64,000 bases of DNA from Bacillus sp. S/N-304-OC-R1 (GCF_019749375.1 NZ_JACWFE010000004.1:1-64000); one strand, 5' to 3'; numbered from the stretch's first letter, positions 27,591 through 36,751 are shown. The notes: generated by a model not told the origin, from the sequence alone. Program-made: numbers and translations.

Positions 27591-28967
27591 ATGGAGATAC
27601 CAGCTCGAGCAGCAGAACAAGGCAGCCAAGATGACGGTGAAAAAAAATTAGCTTGGTGGCAGCTGTCTCTTATCGGGGTCGGCTGTATTATTGGGACTGG
27701 ATATTTTGTTGGTTCTGGAATTGGTGTTCGGATGACAGGGCCATCAATTATAATTGCCTTTCTTCTTGCCGCATTAGGCACATATATTGTGTTCGATGCA
27801 CTAGGTAAAATGGCAGCGAAGGACCCTCAAAAGGGAGCCTTTCGATCGTATGCGAAAAAGGCATATGGAAGGTGGGCAGGCTTTAGCAGCGGCTGGGTGT
27901 ATTGGTTCTCTGAAATGTTGATTTCTGGGAGTCAGCTGACAGCACTCTCTTTACTGACCCGCTTTTGGTTTCCTGATATTCCATTATGGGTATTTTCCGC
28001 TATTTATGCGGTGCTTGGAATATTCGTCATCATGATTGGAACAAAGGGTTTTGAAAGGGCTCAAAACATATTTGCTGTTATTAAAATAGCAGCTATTTTT
28101 ATGTTTATCATATTAGCTATTTCTGTTCTATTTGGTTATTTTGGTGGCAATTTAAAGGACTTAAAAATACCGACTAATAAGGATGACTTTTTGCCGAAAG
28201 GGCTGCATGGGATTTGGTCTGCACTTATTTTTGGATTTTATGCATTTGGCGGAATTGAAATCATGGGAATATTAGCTACCCGGTTAAAAAAGAAAGAAGA
28301 TGTCCGGAAATCAGGATCAGTCATGATCGTTATGTTAGCTACGATTTATTTTATTTCGTTAGCGCTTGCAACTGGGTTAGCTGCGATCGATAAGTTTACA
28401 GCGAATGAAAGTCCATTTGTTATTGCTCTCGAGAAATATAATATTAACTTTTTTCCTCATGTTTTTACAGGCGGAATTATTATTGCTGGTTTTTCAACAA
28501 TGGCTGCATCGTTATTTGCTGTCACTAGCATGTTAGTTACACTTTCAGAGGATGGTGATGCACCAAAAATCTTCTCTAAGAAAGGAAAGCTGAAGGTTCC
28601 GCCACTAGCATTGACACTCACGATTGGCGGATTATTAACGTCTGTCGTCTTAGCGCTAGTTATGCCTGATAGCGTCTATGAATATATCACGACGGCTGCA
28701 GGGCTCATGCTTTTATACAATTGGTTTTTCATTTTAGTCTCATTCCCGCGGATTATAAAAGCTACAGGGTTTGATCATTTCAAACGATTTACTGGCATGG
28801 TCTTAATTCTACTGGCAATCAGCGGTACCTTATTTCAAAAATCAAGCAGACCAGGTTTTTTTGTGAGTCTTTTATTTGTTGTGTTCATAATAGCTGTGTT
28901 AATAATTATGAATTTAGTAAAAAAGCGGAAAGAAAGCAAGGGCTATAATCCTCAGGGGGCATTATAG
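27591..28967 (+). CDS. APC-family amino acid permease
   Basis: A 458-residue transporter with about 12 membrane helices. The first helix carries GVGCIIGTGYFVGSG, the substrate-binding glycine motif of amino acid-polyamine-cation permeases. Substrate is not identifiable. I chose ATG 27591 after GGGAGGGATAAGG over the upstream in-frame ATG at 27549. The N-terminal 25 residues are hydrophilic and cytoplasmic. Monocistronic, ending at a perfect 18-bp convergent terminator. Confidence 0.88.
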   Translation: MEIPARAAEQGSQDDGEKKLAWWQLSLIGVGCIIGTGYFVGSGIGVRMTGPSIIIAFLLAALGTYIVFDALGKMAAKDPQKGAFRSYAKKAYGRWAGFSSGWVYWFSEMLISGSQLTALSLLTRFWFPDIPLWVFSAIYAVLGIFVIMIGTKGFERAQNIFAVIKIAAIFMFIILAISVLFGYFGGNLKDLKIPTNKDDFLPKGLHGIWSALIFGFYAFGGIEIMGILATRLKKKEDVRKSGSVMIVMLATIYFISLALATGLAAIDKFTANESPFVIALEKYNINFFPHVFTGGIIIAGFSTMAASLFAVTSMLVTLSEDGDAPKIFSKKGKLKVPPLALTLTIGGLLTSVVLALVMPDSVYEYITTAAGLMLLYNWFFILVSFPRIIKATGFDHFKRFTGMVLILLAISGTLFQKSSRPGFFVSLLFVVFIIAVLIIMNLVKKRKESKGYNPQGAL

Positions 28968-28971
28968 GATA

Positions 28972-29017
28972 AATAAATGTAAGGCTGTCAGCATGAAGAG
29001 ACAGCCTTACATTTATT
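28972..29017. terminator. bidirectional terminator
   Basis: A perfect 18-bp inverted repeat (28972-28989 with 29000-29017) separates the convergent permease and LysE genes. Confidence 0.92.
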
Positions 29018-29031
29018 GTGATATTGGTAAC

Positions 29032-29658
29032 TTAAAAAAACAATAAAAGAACTGCCTCATAACCGAAATAGATCCCAAATCCAATTAAAGAAATTCCTGA
29101 AAATACAGAAATACCAGCAAGGATTTTTCCTGACAAAAACCTTCTAAAGCTGCTTGCTATGAGTGCCATTGTAATATCCCAAATGAGTAATCCAATAATA
29201 ATAGCACAACTATAAGCAAACAAATGATTTGGGTCAAATTGTGATGCTGTTTTTGCTAAGACTGAACCGAAAATTCCTAACCAAAAAAGAATCGTTAAAG
29301 GATTTGAAATTGATAATAAAAATCCTGAGGAGAAAGACTTCATTGCAGATTCATTTCTATTTCTTGTACTTGTTTCAATCTTTCCAGCACTTATAATACT
29401 CTCAATCCCTGTATAAATTAGAATGAAAAATCCAAAAGACCATAGAAAGGTTTTTACAATCGTGATTTCAAGAAATTGAACAAGTCCAAGAAATACACCC
29501 AACATGTATATGATATCAGCAATCATGGCCCCAAGACCGACTAGCCAAGCATGCCAAAAACCACTTTTGATTCCTTTATCTAATTGTGCTGCATTTACTG
29601 GCCCAATTGGTGCCGCTAGTGTTAATCCAAGAAAGACATAGCTAAAAAAAAGCCCCAT
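29032..29658 (-). CDS. LysE-family amino acid exporter
   Basis: A 208-residue membrane protein with about six helices. The N-terminal LGLTLAAPIGPVNAAQ matches the LysE/RhtB exporter signature (PGP...), as does ISNPLTILFWLGIFG. I chose ATG 29658 with AAGGAG upstream; an extension to 29694 would add a hydrophilic leader with no site. Substrate is unknown; related Bacillus proteins are thought to export amino acids or analogues. Confidence 0.86.
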   Translation of the reverse strand: MGLFFSYVFLGLTLAAPIGPVNAAQLDKGIKSGFWHAWLVGLGAMIADIIYMLGVFLGLVQFLEITIVKTFLWSFGFFILIYTGIESIISAGKIETSTRNRNESAMKSFSSGFLLSISNPLTILFWLGIFGSVLAKTASQFDPNHLFAYSCAIIIGLLIWDITMALIASSFRRFLSGKILAGISVFSGISLIGFGIYFGYEAVLLLFF

Positions 29659-29830
29659 TTTAAATCTCCTTGTTATGTAGTTATGTTTGTACACATTCTA
29701 TTCAGGAGCAATGGGTTGTACGACTAATTATTGAAGCAAATAATATTAAAATTTATGAAGAATAAAAAAATGCATTTGGAGAATAATAAAATTGAATTTT
29801 CTTTCATTTATAAATTTGGAGGGCATATTG

Positions 29831-30172
29831 ATGTCTGTTATCGTTTACCAGTACTTTGAACTCAAGCAGGATAAATTTAAGGAAGCAATTGAAAACCTTC
29901 AAGAAATGAAGAAATACCGAAATGAAAATTATAACCATAAGGTGGAAATTTTAACGCCTATTACCGGTAGTGATCATACATATGCGATTATTGCGACATA
30001 TGAAGGACTTGCAGAAATGGAATTGCAAAATAAGAAAATGTTCGATGATGATGAATATTTAAAGATAGTTGGTCAGTTTTTCTTGGAAAATACCGTTCAA
30101 GGAAGCATGCATACTCAATTTTTCCGAACAATGAATGATAATCCAGAACCAAAAGGCAAGGAGAAAAAATAA
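29831..30172 (+). CDS. small protein of unknown function, possible alpha/beta-barrel fold
   Basis: A 113-residue soluble protein starting MSVIVYQYFELKQDK. The alternating strand-helix pattern and short length suggest a ferredoxin-like dimeric alpha/beta barrel, but no specific family was recognised. I chose ATG 29831 because TTGGAGGGC lies about 8 bases before it; the in-frame start at 29792 lies in the leader. The tail is lysine-rich (EPKGKEKK). It is followed after 67 bases by a yqhV-like gene on the same strand. Confidence 0.68.
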   Translation: MSVIVYQYFELKQDKFKEAIENLQEMKKYRNENYNHKVEILTPITGSDHTYAIIATYEGLAEMELQNKKMFDDDEYLKIVGQFFLENTVQGSMHTQFFRTMNDNPEPKGKEKK

Positions 30173-30239
30173 TAACTTGTCCTTTTCCCACAGTTTGCAG
30201 CATATATTAGTAAAAGCAAACTGTTTGGGAGGATTTATC

Positions 30240-30515
30240 ATGTTTCAATACTTAGAAAAAGCAATCATGGGCATGGCATTTTTAAGAGTAATCTCAGGGA
30301 GTTTGGAAATTTTCGCTGCGATTTTAATATTGAAATATAATGATGTTGAAAAGGCACTTGTTGTTAACAGTTCACTTGCTTTAATTGGTCCAATTATTTT
30401 AATCGCAACAACAACAATCGGATTGTTTGGATTAGCTGAAAAGATTTCCCTGAAAAAGATTGCCTGGATTTTTGGAGGAGTTGCTTGTATCCTTTATGGA
30501 GTTAAAAGTAATTGA
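30240..30515 (+). CDS. YqhV-like membrane protein (DUF2619)
   Basis: A 91-residue membrane protein with about three helices. FLRVISGSLEIFAAILILKYNDVEKALVVN-type features (conserved SGS-E-AA, VEKAL and GP near residue 52) resemble B. subtilis YqhV of the DUF2619 family. ATG 30240 follows GGGAGGA at a good distance; the much longer in-frame extension upstream overlaps the previous gene and has no site. Function is unknown. Confidence 0.78.
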   Translation: MFQYLEKAIMGMAFLRVISGSLEIFAAILILKYNDVEKALVVNSSLALIGPIILIATTTIGLFGLAEKISLKKIAWIFGGVACILYGVKSN

Positions 30516-30548
30516 AAAGGCGGTGACGTGCTATGTCACCGCTTTTTT
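30516..30548 (+). terminator. terminator of the yqhV-like gene
   Basis: GCGGTGAC at 30520-30527 pairs with GTCACCGC at 30535-30542, flanked by AAAA and TTTTTT. Confidence 0.9.
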
Positions 30549-30639
30549 TATGTAAAATCAGCTTATCATCTTTCCGTCTATTGATGCTGAATAGGAAGGA
30601 ACTAAATTAAGCAAAATAGACTTAAAAGGAGCTGATGTT

Positions 30640-31104
30640 ATGAAGCATGTTAAAGCATTTTTTGTAAAGTTTATACCTAGTTTTATCCTCCTATATGTGA
30701 TACTGGGATTATTATATGGAATGTCCTTTGGCATGGTATTTTTTATCTCATTTTGGCTAGCAGCATCCTCATATGCAGTTGGGGATTTTATCGTTTTACC
30801 TCGGTCCAATAATTTTATTGCAACGGTAGTAGATTTTGTATTTGCGTTTTTCGTTATTTGGTCATTTAGTTTCACATTGTCACTTAGGGAAAACATAGTG
30901 AGTATGTCACTTGTAGCCGCAGCAGGAGTGGCCCTGTTCGAAATAATCTTTCATCGATATATGGCAAATGTAATTATGACGAATATGGACACTCATCCTG
31001 CAACACCGAGAATGCTGCAATTTCAAACAGAAGCTTCAGAGGAGCTTTCGCCTGATACATCCGATTTAAAAAAGGATACGGACAAGAATCATCCAAATGA
31101 ATGA
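30640..31104 (+). CDS. YndM-like membrane protein (DUF2512)
   Basis: A 154-residue protein with four predicted membrane helices and a hydrophilic C-terminal tail of about 45 residues. The start MKHVKAFFVKF and the GDFIVLPRSNNFIATVVDF segment match the YndM family of Bacillus. No function is established. AGGAGCTGATG gives the ribosome-binding site. Monocistronic, with a terminator at 31110-31138. Confidence 0.78.
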   Translation: MKHVKAFFVKFIPSFILLYVILGLLYGMSFGMVFFISFWLAASSYAVGDFIVLPRSNNFIATVVDFVFAFFVIWSFSFTLSLRENIVSMSLVAAAGVALFEIIFHRYMANVIMTNMDTHPATPRMLQFQTEASEELSPDTSDLKKDTDKNHPNE

Positions 31105-31109
31105 AATTC

Positions 31110-31138
31110 ACGTCTGCTTTTATGGGCAGGCGTTTTTG
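31110..31138 (+). terminator. terminator of the yndM-like gene
   Basis: ACGTCTGC at 31110-31117 pairs with GCAGGCGT at 31126-31133 (one G-T pair), followed by T residues. Confidence 0.85.
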
Positions 31139-31211
31139 TTTTTTTCGGTCCCGAATACTTTCTTTTTTCTTTGCATATAGAAAATGGAGATTAAGATTTT
31201 GGGGGGATTGC

Positions 31212-32194
31212 ATGTCTATTTTGGTCACTGGAGGAGCAGGGTATATTGGGTCACACACGATTCGTTGTTTAATTGAAAATCAGTATAGTGTAGTAGCAGT
31301 TGATAATTTGCAGACGGGTCATCTTAAGGCAGTTCATCCTGCAGCAAAATTTTACAAAGGGGATATTCGATCCTTGCCTTTTTTAAATGATATATTTGAG
31401 AATGAGGGTATTGAGGCAGTATTCCATTTTGCAGCTTGTTCCCAAGTCGGAGAATCGATGGTGGATCCTTTAAAATATTATGAGGTGAATGTGAGCGGAA
31501 CGAAGGTATTGTTAGAAGCAATGAGTATACATGGAATTAAATACTTCATTTTCTCTTATCTGCTGCTGTTTACGGTGAAAGTGAAAATCAGCCATTAAAG
31601 GAAAGTTCGGCCCTAAATCCATCCAGTCCTTATGGTGACACGAAGCTTGCTGTTGAGAAAATGATACATTGGTGGGGGAAAGCATATGATACAAAGTATG
31701 TTTCCTTGCGGTATTTTAATGCAGCGGGTGCAAAAGAGACAGGAGAAATAGGGGAAGATCATAGCCCAGAAACACACTTAATCCCTATTATCCTGCAAGC
31801 TGCATTAGGAAAAAGAGAATATGTGACGATTTTCGGAGATGAATATTCTACGAAGGATGGCACATGTTTACGTGATTATATTCATGTAGAGGATTTAGCA
31901 GACGCACATGTAAAAGCGTATGAATACTTATTGAATGGAGGAGATAGTGATGTATTTAATTTAGGGAACTCTGCGGGATATTCTGTAAAAGAGGTGATCG
32001 AAGCAGCAAATAAGGTTGTTGGGAAAAAGATCAATGTAAGGATCGGAACTAAAAGAGCTGGAGATCCCGCAGAATTAATTGCCAGCTCGAAAAAAGCTAA
32101 TCATATTTTAGGCTGGACACCTAAGAAATCTTCCATTGAACAAATCATAAAAGATGCATGGAATTGGCATAACCGCCATCCTGAAGGGCACTAA
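31212..32194 (+). pseudogene. galE: UDP-glucose 4-epimerase, broken by a frameshift
   Basis: The first frame, from ATG 31212 (GGGGGG upstream), encodes the GalE N-terminus with the NAD-binding GGAGYIGSH motif and runs correctly to IFS near 31556. From 31559 the protein continues in another frame (SAAVYGES...) through the catalytic SPYGDTK region and the whole C-terminus to 32194. A single missing base at about 31557 accounts for the switch; the first frame would otherwise end after a short nonsense tail at 31598. Intact, it would interconvert UDP-glucose and UDP-galactose. A sequencing error is possible, as the rest is well conserved. Confidence 0.9.
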
Positions 32195-32196
32195 AT

Positions 32197-33057
32197 TTAA
32201 AAATCCAATCGCTTAAGGTACATGAATAATTTTTGTTTTAATTCTGGACGCTTTAATGCAAAATCAATCGATGCTTGCAAAAAACCAAACTTATCTCCGA
32301 TATCATACCGTTTTCCTTTAATAATATATGAAAAAATTGATTCATGTTGGTTCAGGGAATCTAACGCGTCTGTCAGCTGAATCTCATTATTTTTATCTGG
32401 CAAAATGTCCTCAAGAATTGGGAAGATTTGCGGAGTTAAAATATATCTTCCAATAATGGCTTGTGAAGAAGGAGCTCTCTCAACAGAAGGTTTTTCTATT
32501 AGACTGTCAATCTTGTATAATTCTCCAATTTGTTCAGAATAGCCTACAATTCCGTATTTTCCTACATCAGAGAGGGGGACTTCTTTGCAGCCGATAATGC
32601 TTGCTCTTAATTTGTTATATTGATCAATCATTTGTTTTAATGCAGGCTCCTCATGATCTATAATGTCATCACCTAACAGAACAGCAAAAGGCTGCTCACC
32701 AATAAACTTTTTTGCACATAGAACTGCATGACCTAAACCAAGCGGCTCCTTTTGGCGAACATAATGAATATCTGCCATTTCCGATATATTTCGGACTTCC
32801 TTAAGCATATCTTCCTTTCCGTTTCTTTCCAATAGTAATTCCATTTCGATCGATTTATCAAAATGGTCCTCAATAGCACGTTTATTCCTTCCTGTAACAA
32901 TAATAATATCTTCAATTCCTGAGGTAATTGCTTCTTCAATAATATATTGAATGGCAGGTTTATCAACAATTGGGAGCATTTCTTTTGGCTGAGCTTTTGT
33001 AGCTGGCAGGAACCGTGTTCCTAATCCGGCCGCTGGAATAACTGCTTTTTTTATCAT
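32197..33057 (-). CDS. galU: UTP-glucose-1-phosphate uridylyltransferase
   Basis: A 286-residue nucleotidyltransferase making UDP-glucose for teichoic acid, glycolipid and polysaccharide synthesis. The N-terminal GLGTRFLPATKAQPKEMLP motif is diagnostic; KPAIQYI and GLGHAV follow. I chose ATG 33057 with GGGGGAA upstream over the in-frame start at 33078. Convergent with the broken galE, whose end is 2 bases away. It may feed UDP-sugar to the adjacent glycosylation genes. Confidence 0.95.
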   Translation of the reverse strand: MIKKAVIPAAGLGTRFLPATKAQPKEMLPIVDKPAIQYIIEEAITSGIEDIIIVTGRNKRAIEDHFDKSIEMELLLERNGKEDMLKEVRNISEMADIHYVRQKEPLGLGHAVLCAKKFIGEQPFAVLLGDDIIDHEEPALKQMIDQYNKLRASIIGCKEVPLSDVGKYGIVGYSEQIGELYKIDSLIEKPSVERAPSSQAIIGRYILTPQIFPILEDILPDKNNEIQLTDALDSLNQHESIFSYIIKGKRYDIGDKFGFLQASIDFALKRPELKQKLFMYLKRLDF

Positions 33058-33229
33058 GAATGTTCCCCCTTTTTTCACCTCTTAGGTAACATTACTATGT
33101 AAGAAAGAGGTTGTATTATCCCATTTGCTAAGTGAAAAGGAATATTTTTCACAGTAAAGTACACCTTAAAAGATAACATGAGTTTAAGAACGTTAAATTA
33201 AAGCATCGAGTTTATGAGGTGTTTACATA

Positions 33230-34909
33230 ATGCTGTTTCAGGAAAATAAAGCAGAAAAGTGGCTGCTCATTTTTGCTTTTATTGCATTAGCCATTTTTGT
33301 TTCACCGCTTTACATATTAGGGGAAAATGCTCATATACGAGTACATGATAATTTGGATTCTAATTTAGCTTGGTATAAGGTACTCGCTGAAAGCGGAATG
33401 TTAACCGGGTCTGTACATGCGGTCATCCCGCAAATTATTAACGGACAATTGAGCCGCAATGCGTTTGGAACGGAATTTAGCCTCATCGTTTGGCTGTATG
33501 CACTATTCCCAACTATGCTAGCCTATGCTATCAGCCAGACAATTACGAGGGTTTTTGCTTTTATTGGCATGTACCTTTTATTGAAAACTCATTTATTGAA
33601 AGAGAATAATTGGATTCATTTATTAATAAATATCGGCACCTCTCTTGCATTTTCTTTTACACCCGTTTGGCCTTCAGGGATGTTAAGTACCCTAGGTATG
33701 CCTCTTGCTTTATGGGCATTTTTGAATATCCGAAAAAGGGAGAGTATGTGGAAAAGCTATCTAGCTTTAACACTTCTTCCTTTCTATTCAAGCATAGTTT
33801 TAGGATTCTTTTTCCTCCTTAGTGCTATGGGGATTTTCTGGCTGACCGATGTGTTAAGAGGAAAGGGCTGGAATTGGCGTTTTTTATTGTCGATTGTGTA
33901 TATGACGGTCATGTTCTTTATAGTGGAATACCGATTGGTATATTCTTTTTTATTTGATGATGAACCGAATAGCCGTGATGAATATTTTCATGCAAGATTA
34001 TCCTTTTGGCGTTCGATTAGGCTCACATATAAAAATTATATTTACGGCCATCATCATGCGGCAACAATCCACACTTTAGTTATTCTGCCTGTTATGGTAT
34101 TAGCCTTTCTGCTTGTGTTGAGAAAAAAAGCTTGGAAAGCAGAAAGAATGTTTACCTTTTTATTTATTCTGAACCTTGCCTTATCCGCCTGGTATGCCTT
34201 TTGGTTTTATAGGGGGTGGCTTCCATTAACAGAGCGATTCCACTTTTTAGATACATTTAATTTTGCAAGATACCATTTTTTAAGGCCGCTTGTCGTCTAT
34301 ATGCTATTTGCTTTGTCATTAAAAATATTACTTCGTTCGTGGTTGAAAAAAGTAGTTCCCCTTTTAGTTGCAGCTCAAGTACTTGTTTGTGCCTTAACGA
34401 ATGAAGAAATCATTTATCAAACGAAGCCCACAGTAAAACAATTTTTTGCTGAGGAACAATTTAGAGAAATAAAAGATTATATAGGAATTCCCCAGGAAGA
34501 ATATCGAGTAGCAAGTATTGGGATCCATCCTGCGATTGCTCAGTATAATGGCTTCTATACTCTCGATACATATAACAATTTTTATCCGTTAACGTACAAA
34601 TATCAATTCAGAAAAATTATTGAGAAGGAATTGGCGAAAAATAAAACCATACGGATTTACTTTGATGAGTGGGGGGGGCGTTGTTATATTTTTACAGCTG
34701 AATTAGGAAAAAGATATATGTTTAAAAAAAATACTAAAAAACGCTTGAAAAATTTGGAGCTAAATATTGAACCTTTTAAAGAAATGGGAGGGAGATATAT
34801 TTTTTCGGCTGTTCCAATTGACAATGCAGCTGAAAATAGCTTGAGTCTGGAACGGACTTTTGAGTCTGACAGCTCAGCTTGGAAAATTTATTTATATACA
34901 ACAATCTAA
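33230..34909 (+). CDS. ykoS: YkoS-like multi-pass membrane glycosyltransferase candidate (DUF6044)
   Basis: A 559-residue protein with about ten membrane helices and a C-terminal extracellular part. An acidic motif after the first helix (VHDNLDSN) fits a GT-C-type active site. It resembles B. subtilis YkoS, which is paired with the lipid glycosyltransferase YkoT, as YfhO is with CsbB in lipoteichoic-acid glycosylation. Here too it precedes a ykoT-like gene, with 18 bases between. A run of eight G at 34671-34678 lies inside the frame but does not break it. Acceptor polymer is inferred only. Confidence 0.82.
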   Translation: MLFQENKAEKWLLIFAFIALAIFVSPLYILGENAHIRVHDNLDSNLAWYKVLAESGMLTGSVHAVIPQIINGQLSRNAFGTEFSLIVWLYALFPTMLAYAISQTITRVFAFIGMYLLLKTHLLKENNWIHLLINIGTSLAFSFTPVWPSGMLSTLGMPLALWAFLNIRKRESMWKSYLALTLLPFYSSIVLGFFFLLSAMGIFWLTDVLRGKGWNWRFLLSIVYMTVMFFIVEYRLVYSFLFDDEPNSRDEYFHARLSFWRSIRLTYKNYIYGHHHAATIHTLVILPVMVLAFLLVLRKKAWKAERMFTFLFILNLALSAWYAFWFYRGWLPLTERFHFLDTFNFARYHFLRPLVVYMLFALSLKILLRSWLKKVVPLLVAAQVLVCALTNEEIIYQTKPTVKQFFAEEQFREIKDYIGIPQEEYRVASIGIHPAIAQYNGFYTLDTYNNFYPLTYKYQFRKIIEKELAKNKTIRIYFDEWGGRCYIFTAELGKRYMFKKNTKKRLKNLELNIEPFKEMGGRYIFSAVPIDNAAENSLSLERTFESDSSAWKIYLYTTI

Positions 34910-34927
34910 ACATCAGGAGGAATCAGA

Positions 34928-35965
34928 ATGGATTATCCAGTGCTCACAATTGTTGTTCCTTGTTATAACGAAGAAGATGTTCTCCCAGAAACAATGCCGC
35001 AGCTATGCTCTTGTTTAAAAGAACTGGAGAAGGAGGGATTAATATCGAATAAAAGCAAAGTTTTGTTTGTTGATGATGGAAGTAGGGATAAAACTTGGGA
35101 ACTCATTTATAAACAAAGCCTACATGATGATGTTGTTAGGGGACTTAAACTTGCAAGAAATGTAGGTCACCAAAAGGCGCTCTTAGCTGGTCTTATGACA
35201 GCAAAATCTGTTTCGGATTGTGTCATATCCATTGATGCTGATCTTCAAGATGATATTTCGGTTATTCGAGAATTTATCATTAAATATCGTGAAGGAAATG
35301 ACATTGTTTACGGGGTTCGGCGCAAGCGTGATAAGGATACATTTTTCAAAAGGAGTACTGCCCAAGGCTTTTATAAAATTATGAATAAAATGGGTGTTGA
35401 CCTTGTATACAATCATGCGGACTTTCGTTTAATGAGCAAGCGGGCACTCCATGAATTACAACGTTTCGAAGAGGTCAATTTATTTCTCCGCGGCATTGTG
35501 CCTATATTAGGATTTAAATCTGCTTCAGTCTATTATGATCGTAAGGAAAGAAGTGCAGGAGAAACAAAATACCCGCTGAAAAAGATGCTTTCATTTTCCT
35601 TTGAAGGCATTACCTCATTCTCAGTAATGCCTATACGCCTTGTCATGTTTACCGGTATTGTCTCTTTCTTCATCAGTTTATTATTTGGTTTATATTTCCT
35701 TACATTAAAAATGACAGGCAGAACGCAAACTGGGTGGACTTCATTAATAACATCCATATGGTTAATTGGGGGGCTCCAGCTCATTTCTATTGGGTTAGTA
35801 GGAGAATATATTGGGAAAATTTATAGTGAAACGAAACGGAGACCAAAGTATGCTGTGGACATCGATATGTTTACTTTGCCAATCCCACGCCACTTAATGA
35901 CAGATGGAGGCAATGAAAATGGGCTCTTTAACCATGATCATGCAAAACTATCTGAAACGAACTAA
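34928..35965 (+). CDS. ykoT: YkoT/CsbB-like undecaprenyl-phosphate glycosyltransferase
   Basis: A 345-residue GT2 enzyme. The cytosolic catalytic domain has VVPCYNEEDVLPE near 9-21, DDGSRDKTW, and the metal-binding IDADLQDD; two C-terminal membrane helices at about 235-300 anchor it. Such enzymes load a sugar from UDP onto undecaprenyl phosphate. GGAGG lies about 8 bases before the ATG. It sits between ykoS-like and gtrA-like genes, forming a three-part system: lipid-linked sugar synthesis, flipping and transfer outside the membrane. Confidence 0.88.
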   Translation: MDYPVLTIVVPCYNEEDVLPETMPQLCSCLKELEKEGLISNKSKVLFVDDGSRDKTWELIYKQSLHDDVVRGLKLARNVGHQKALLAGLMTAKSVSDCVISIDADLQDDISVIREFIIKYREGNDIVYGVRRKRDKDTFFKRSTAQGFYKIMNKMGVDLVYNHADFRLMSKRALHELQRFEEVNLFLRGIVPILGFKSASVYYDRKERSAGETKYPLKKMLSFSFEGITSFSVMPIRLVMFTGIVSFFISLLFGLYFLTLKMTGRTQTGWTSLITSIWLIGGLQLISIGLVGEYIGKIYSETKRRPKYAVDIDMFTLPIPRHLMTDGGNENGLFNHDHAKLSETN

Positions 35966-36368
35966 TTATTTTATTAGATTTTTATTTGTAGGTGTTTTAA
36001 ATACCTTGATTGGATTTTCCATCATGATTTTTCTTTTAAATATAGCAGGGATGTCTTATTGGTATTCAACCTTTCTTGGTAATACCGCCGGGGCTACGTT
36101 CAGTTATATATTAAATAGAAGCTTTACATTTCAAAGTAAAGTCTCTGTCAAAACAAGTATTTTCCGCTTTATGTTCGTTATCCTTGGGTGTTATTTAGTT
36201 GCATATAGTACAAGCCATCATGTTTTGAATTTTTTTGTAAATTATACACTAATAACTAACGCCCTTATTGCAGAAAATATAGCAGTGGCAATGGGAACAT
36301 GCATTTATACAGTATTAAATTACTTAGGGCAAAAATACTTAGTATTTAAAAAAGCTGAAGTGATTTGA
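35919..36368 (+). CDS. GtrA-family membrane protein
   Basis: A 149-residue protein with four membrane helices and the GtrA signature (RFLFVGVLNTLIGFSIMIF, then NRSFTF and a C-terminal NYLGQKYLVF). GtrA proteins are thought to flip undecaprenyl-phosphate sugars across the membrane. GGAGG at 35906-35910 best fits ATG 35919, giving a 47-base overlap with the glycosyltransferase gene; ATG 35913 is too near the site. It completes the ykoS-ykoT-gtrA set. Confidence 0.86.
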   Translation: MGSLTMIMQNYLKRTNYFIRFLFVGVLNTLIGFSIMIFLLNIAGMSYWYSTFLGNTAGATFSYILNRSFTFQSKVSVKTSIFRFMFVILGCYLVAYSTSHHVLNFFVNYTLITNALIAENIAVAMGTCIYTVLNYLGQKYLVFKKAEVI

Positions 36369-36413
36369 TCAGGTTTTTAGGAATTTTACAATATAGTAAT
36401 TGGAGGGTTTGTA

Positions 36414-36581
36414 ATGGAAAAGAAAGCGGGCGAACATTTACTGAGAGGACTTGTGAAAGACATTGAAAGTGAATATGAGATTAGTAATACAGGATATGGA
36501 TTGGAATCTGTGGAAGAGACAGATGAAGAAAGGTTAAATCGCCAAACTGGAAATGCCAATCCTACCTGTGGTGGGTTGTGA
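36414..36581 (+). CDS. small protein of unknown function
   Basis: A 55-residue frame starting MEKKAGEHLLRGLVKD, with an acidic middle and a C-terminus ending NANPTCGGL. TTGGAGGG lies 6-7 bases before the ATG, the best evidence that it is real. No known family was recognised. The charged, leader-like first part and short Cys/Gly-rich tail recall a modified-peptide precursor, but no modifying enzyme is nearby. It follows gtrA by 45 bases and is directly followed by a palindromic tandem repeat. Confidence 0.55.
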   Translation: MEKKAGEHLLRGLVKDIESEYEISNTGYGLESVEETDEERLNRQTGNANPTCGGL

Positions 36582-36592
36582 ATAAAGCCAGG

Positions 36593-36736
36593 GTATTGGA
36601 CAGGTTTTCAGGAATTTCGATATTCATGGCCGATAAAGATGGTTATTGGACAGGTTTTCGGGAATTTCGAATTTCTTGTCCGATAAAGCCAGTTATTGGA
36701 CAGGTTTTCAGGAACTTCAATTTTCTTGTCCGATAA
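36593..36736. repeat. three tandem 50-bp palindromic repeats
   Basis: Three copies start at 36593, 36643 and 36693, exactly 50 bases apart. Each begins with a TTATTGGACAGG-like arm and ends with a TGTCCGATAA-like arm, so each unit can fold into its own hairpin; the first copy is more diverged (tattgga, ggccgata). They are separated only by short ataaagccag linkers. There are no unique spacers, so it is not CRISPR. Confidence 0.88.
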
Positions 36737-36751
36737 CCTTACTAATTTTAT

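Noticed and set aside
34671-34678. possible frameshift at a run of eight G in the ykoS-like gene
   Set aside because: The frame stays open and similar on both sides (DEWGGRCY), so no break is supported, although the site could be slippage-prone.
36593-36736. CRISPR array
   Set aside because: The 50-bp units abut with only about 6-10 bases between palindromes, linkers are not unique spacers, and no cas genes exist in the window.
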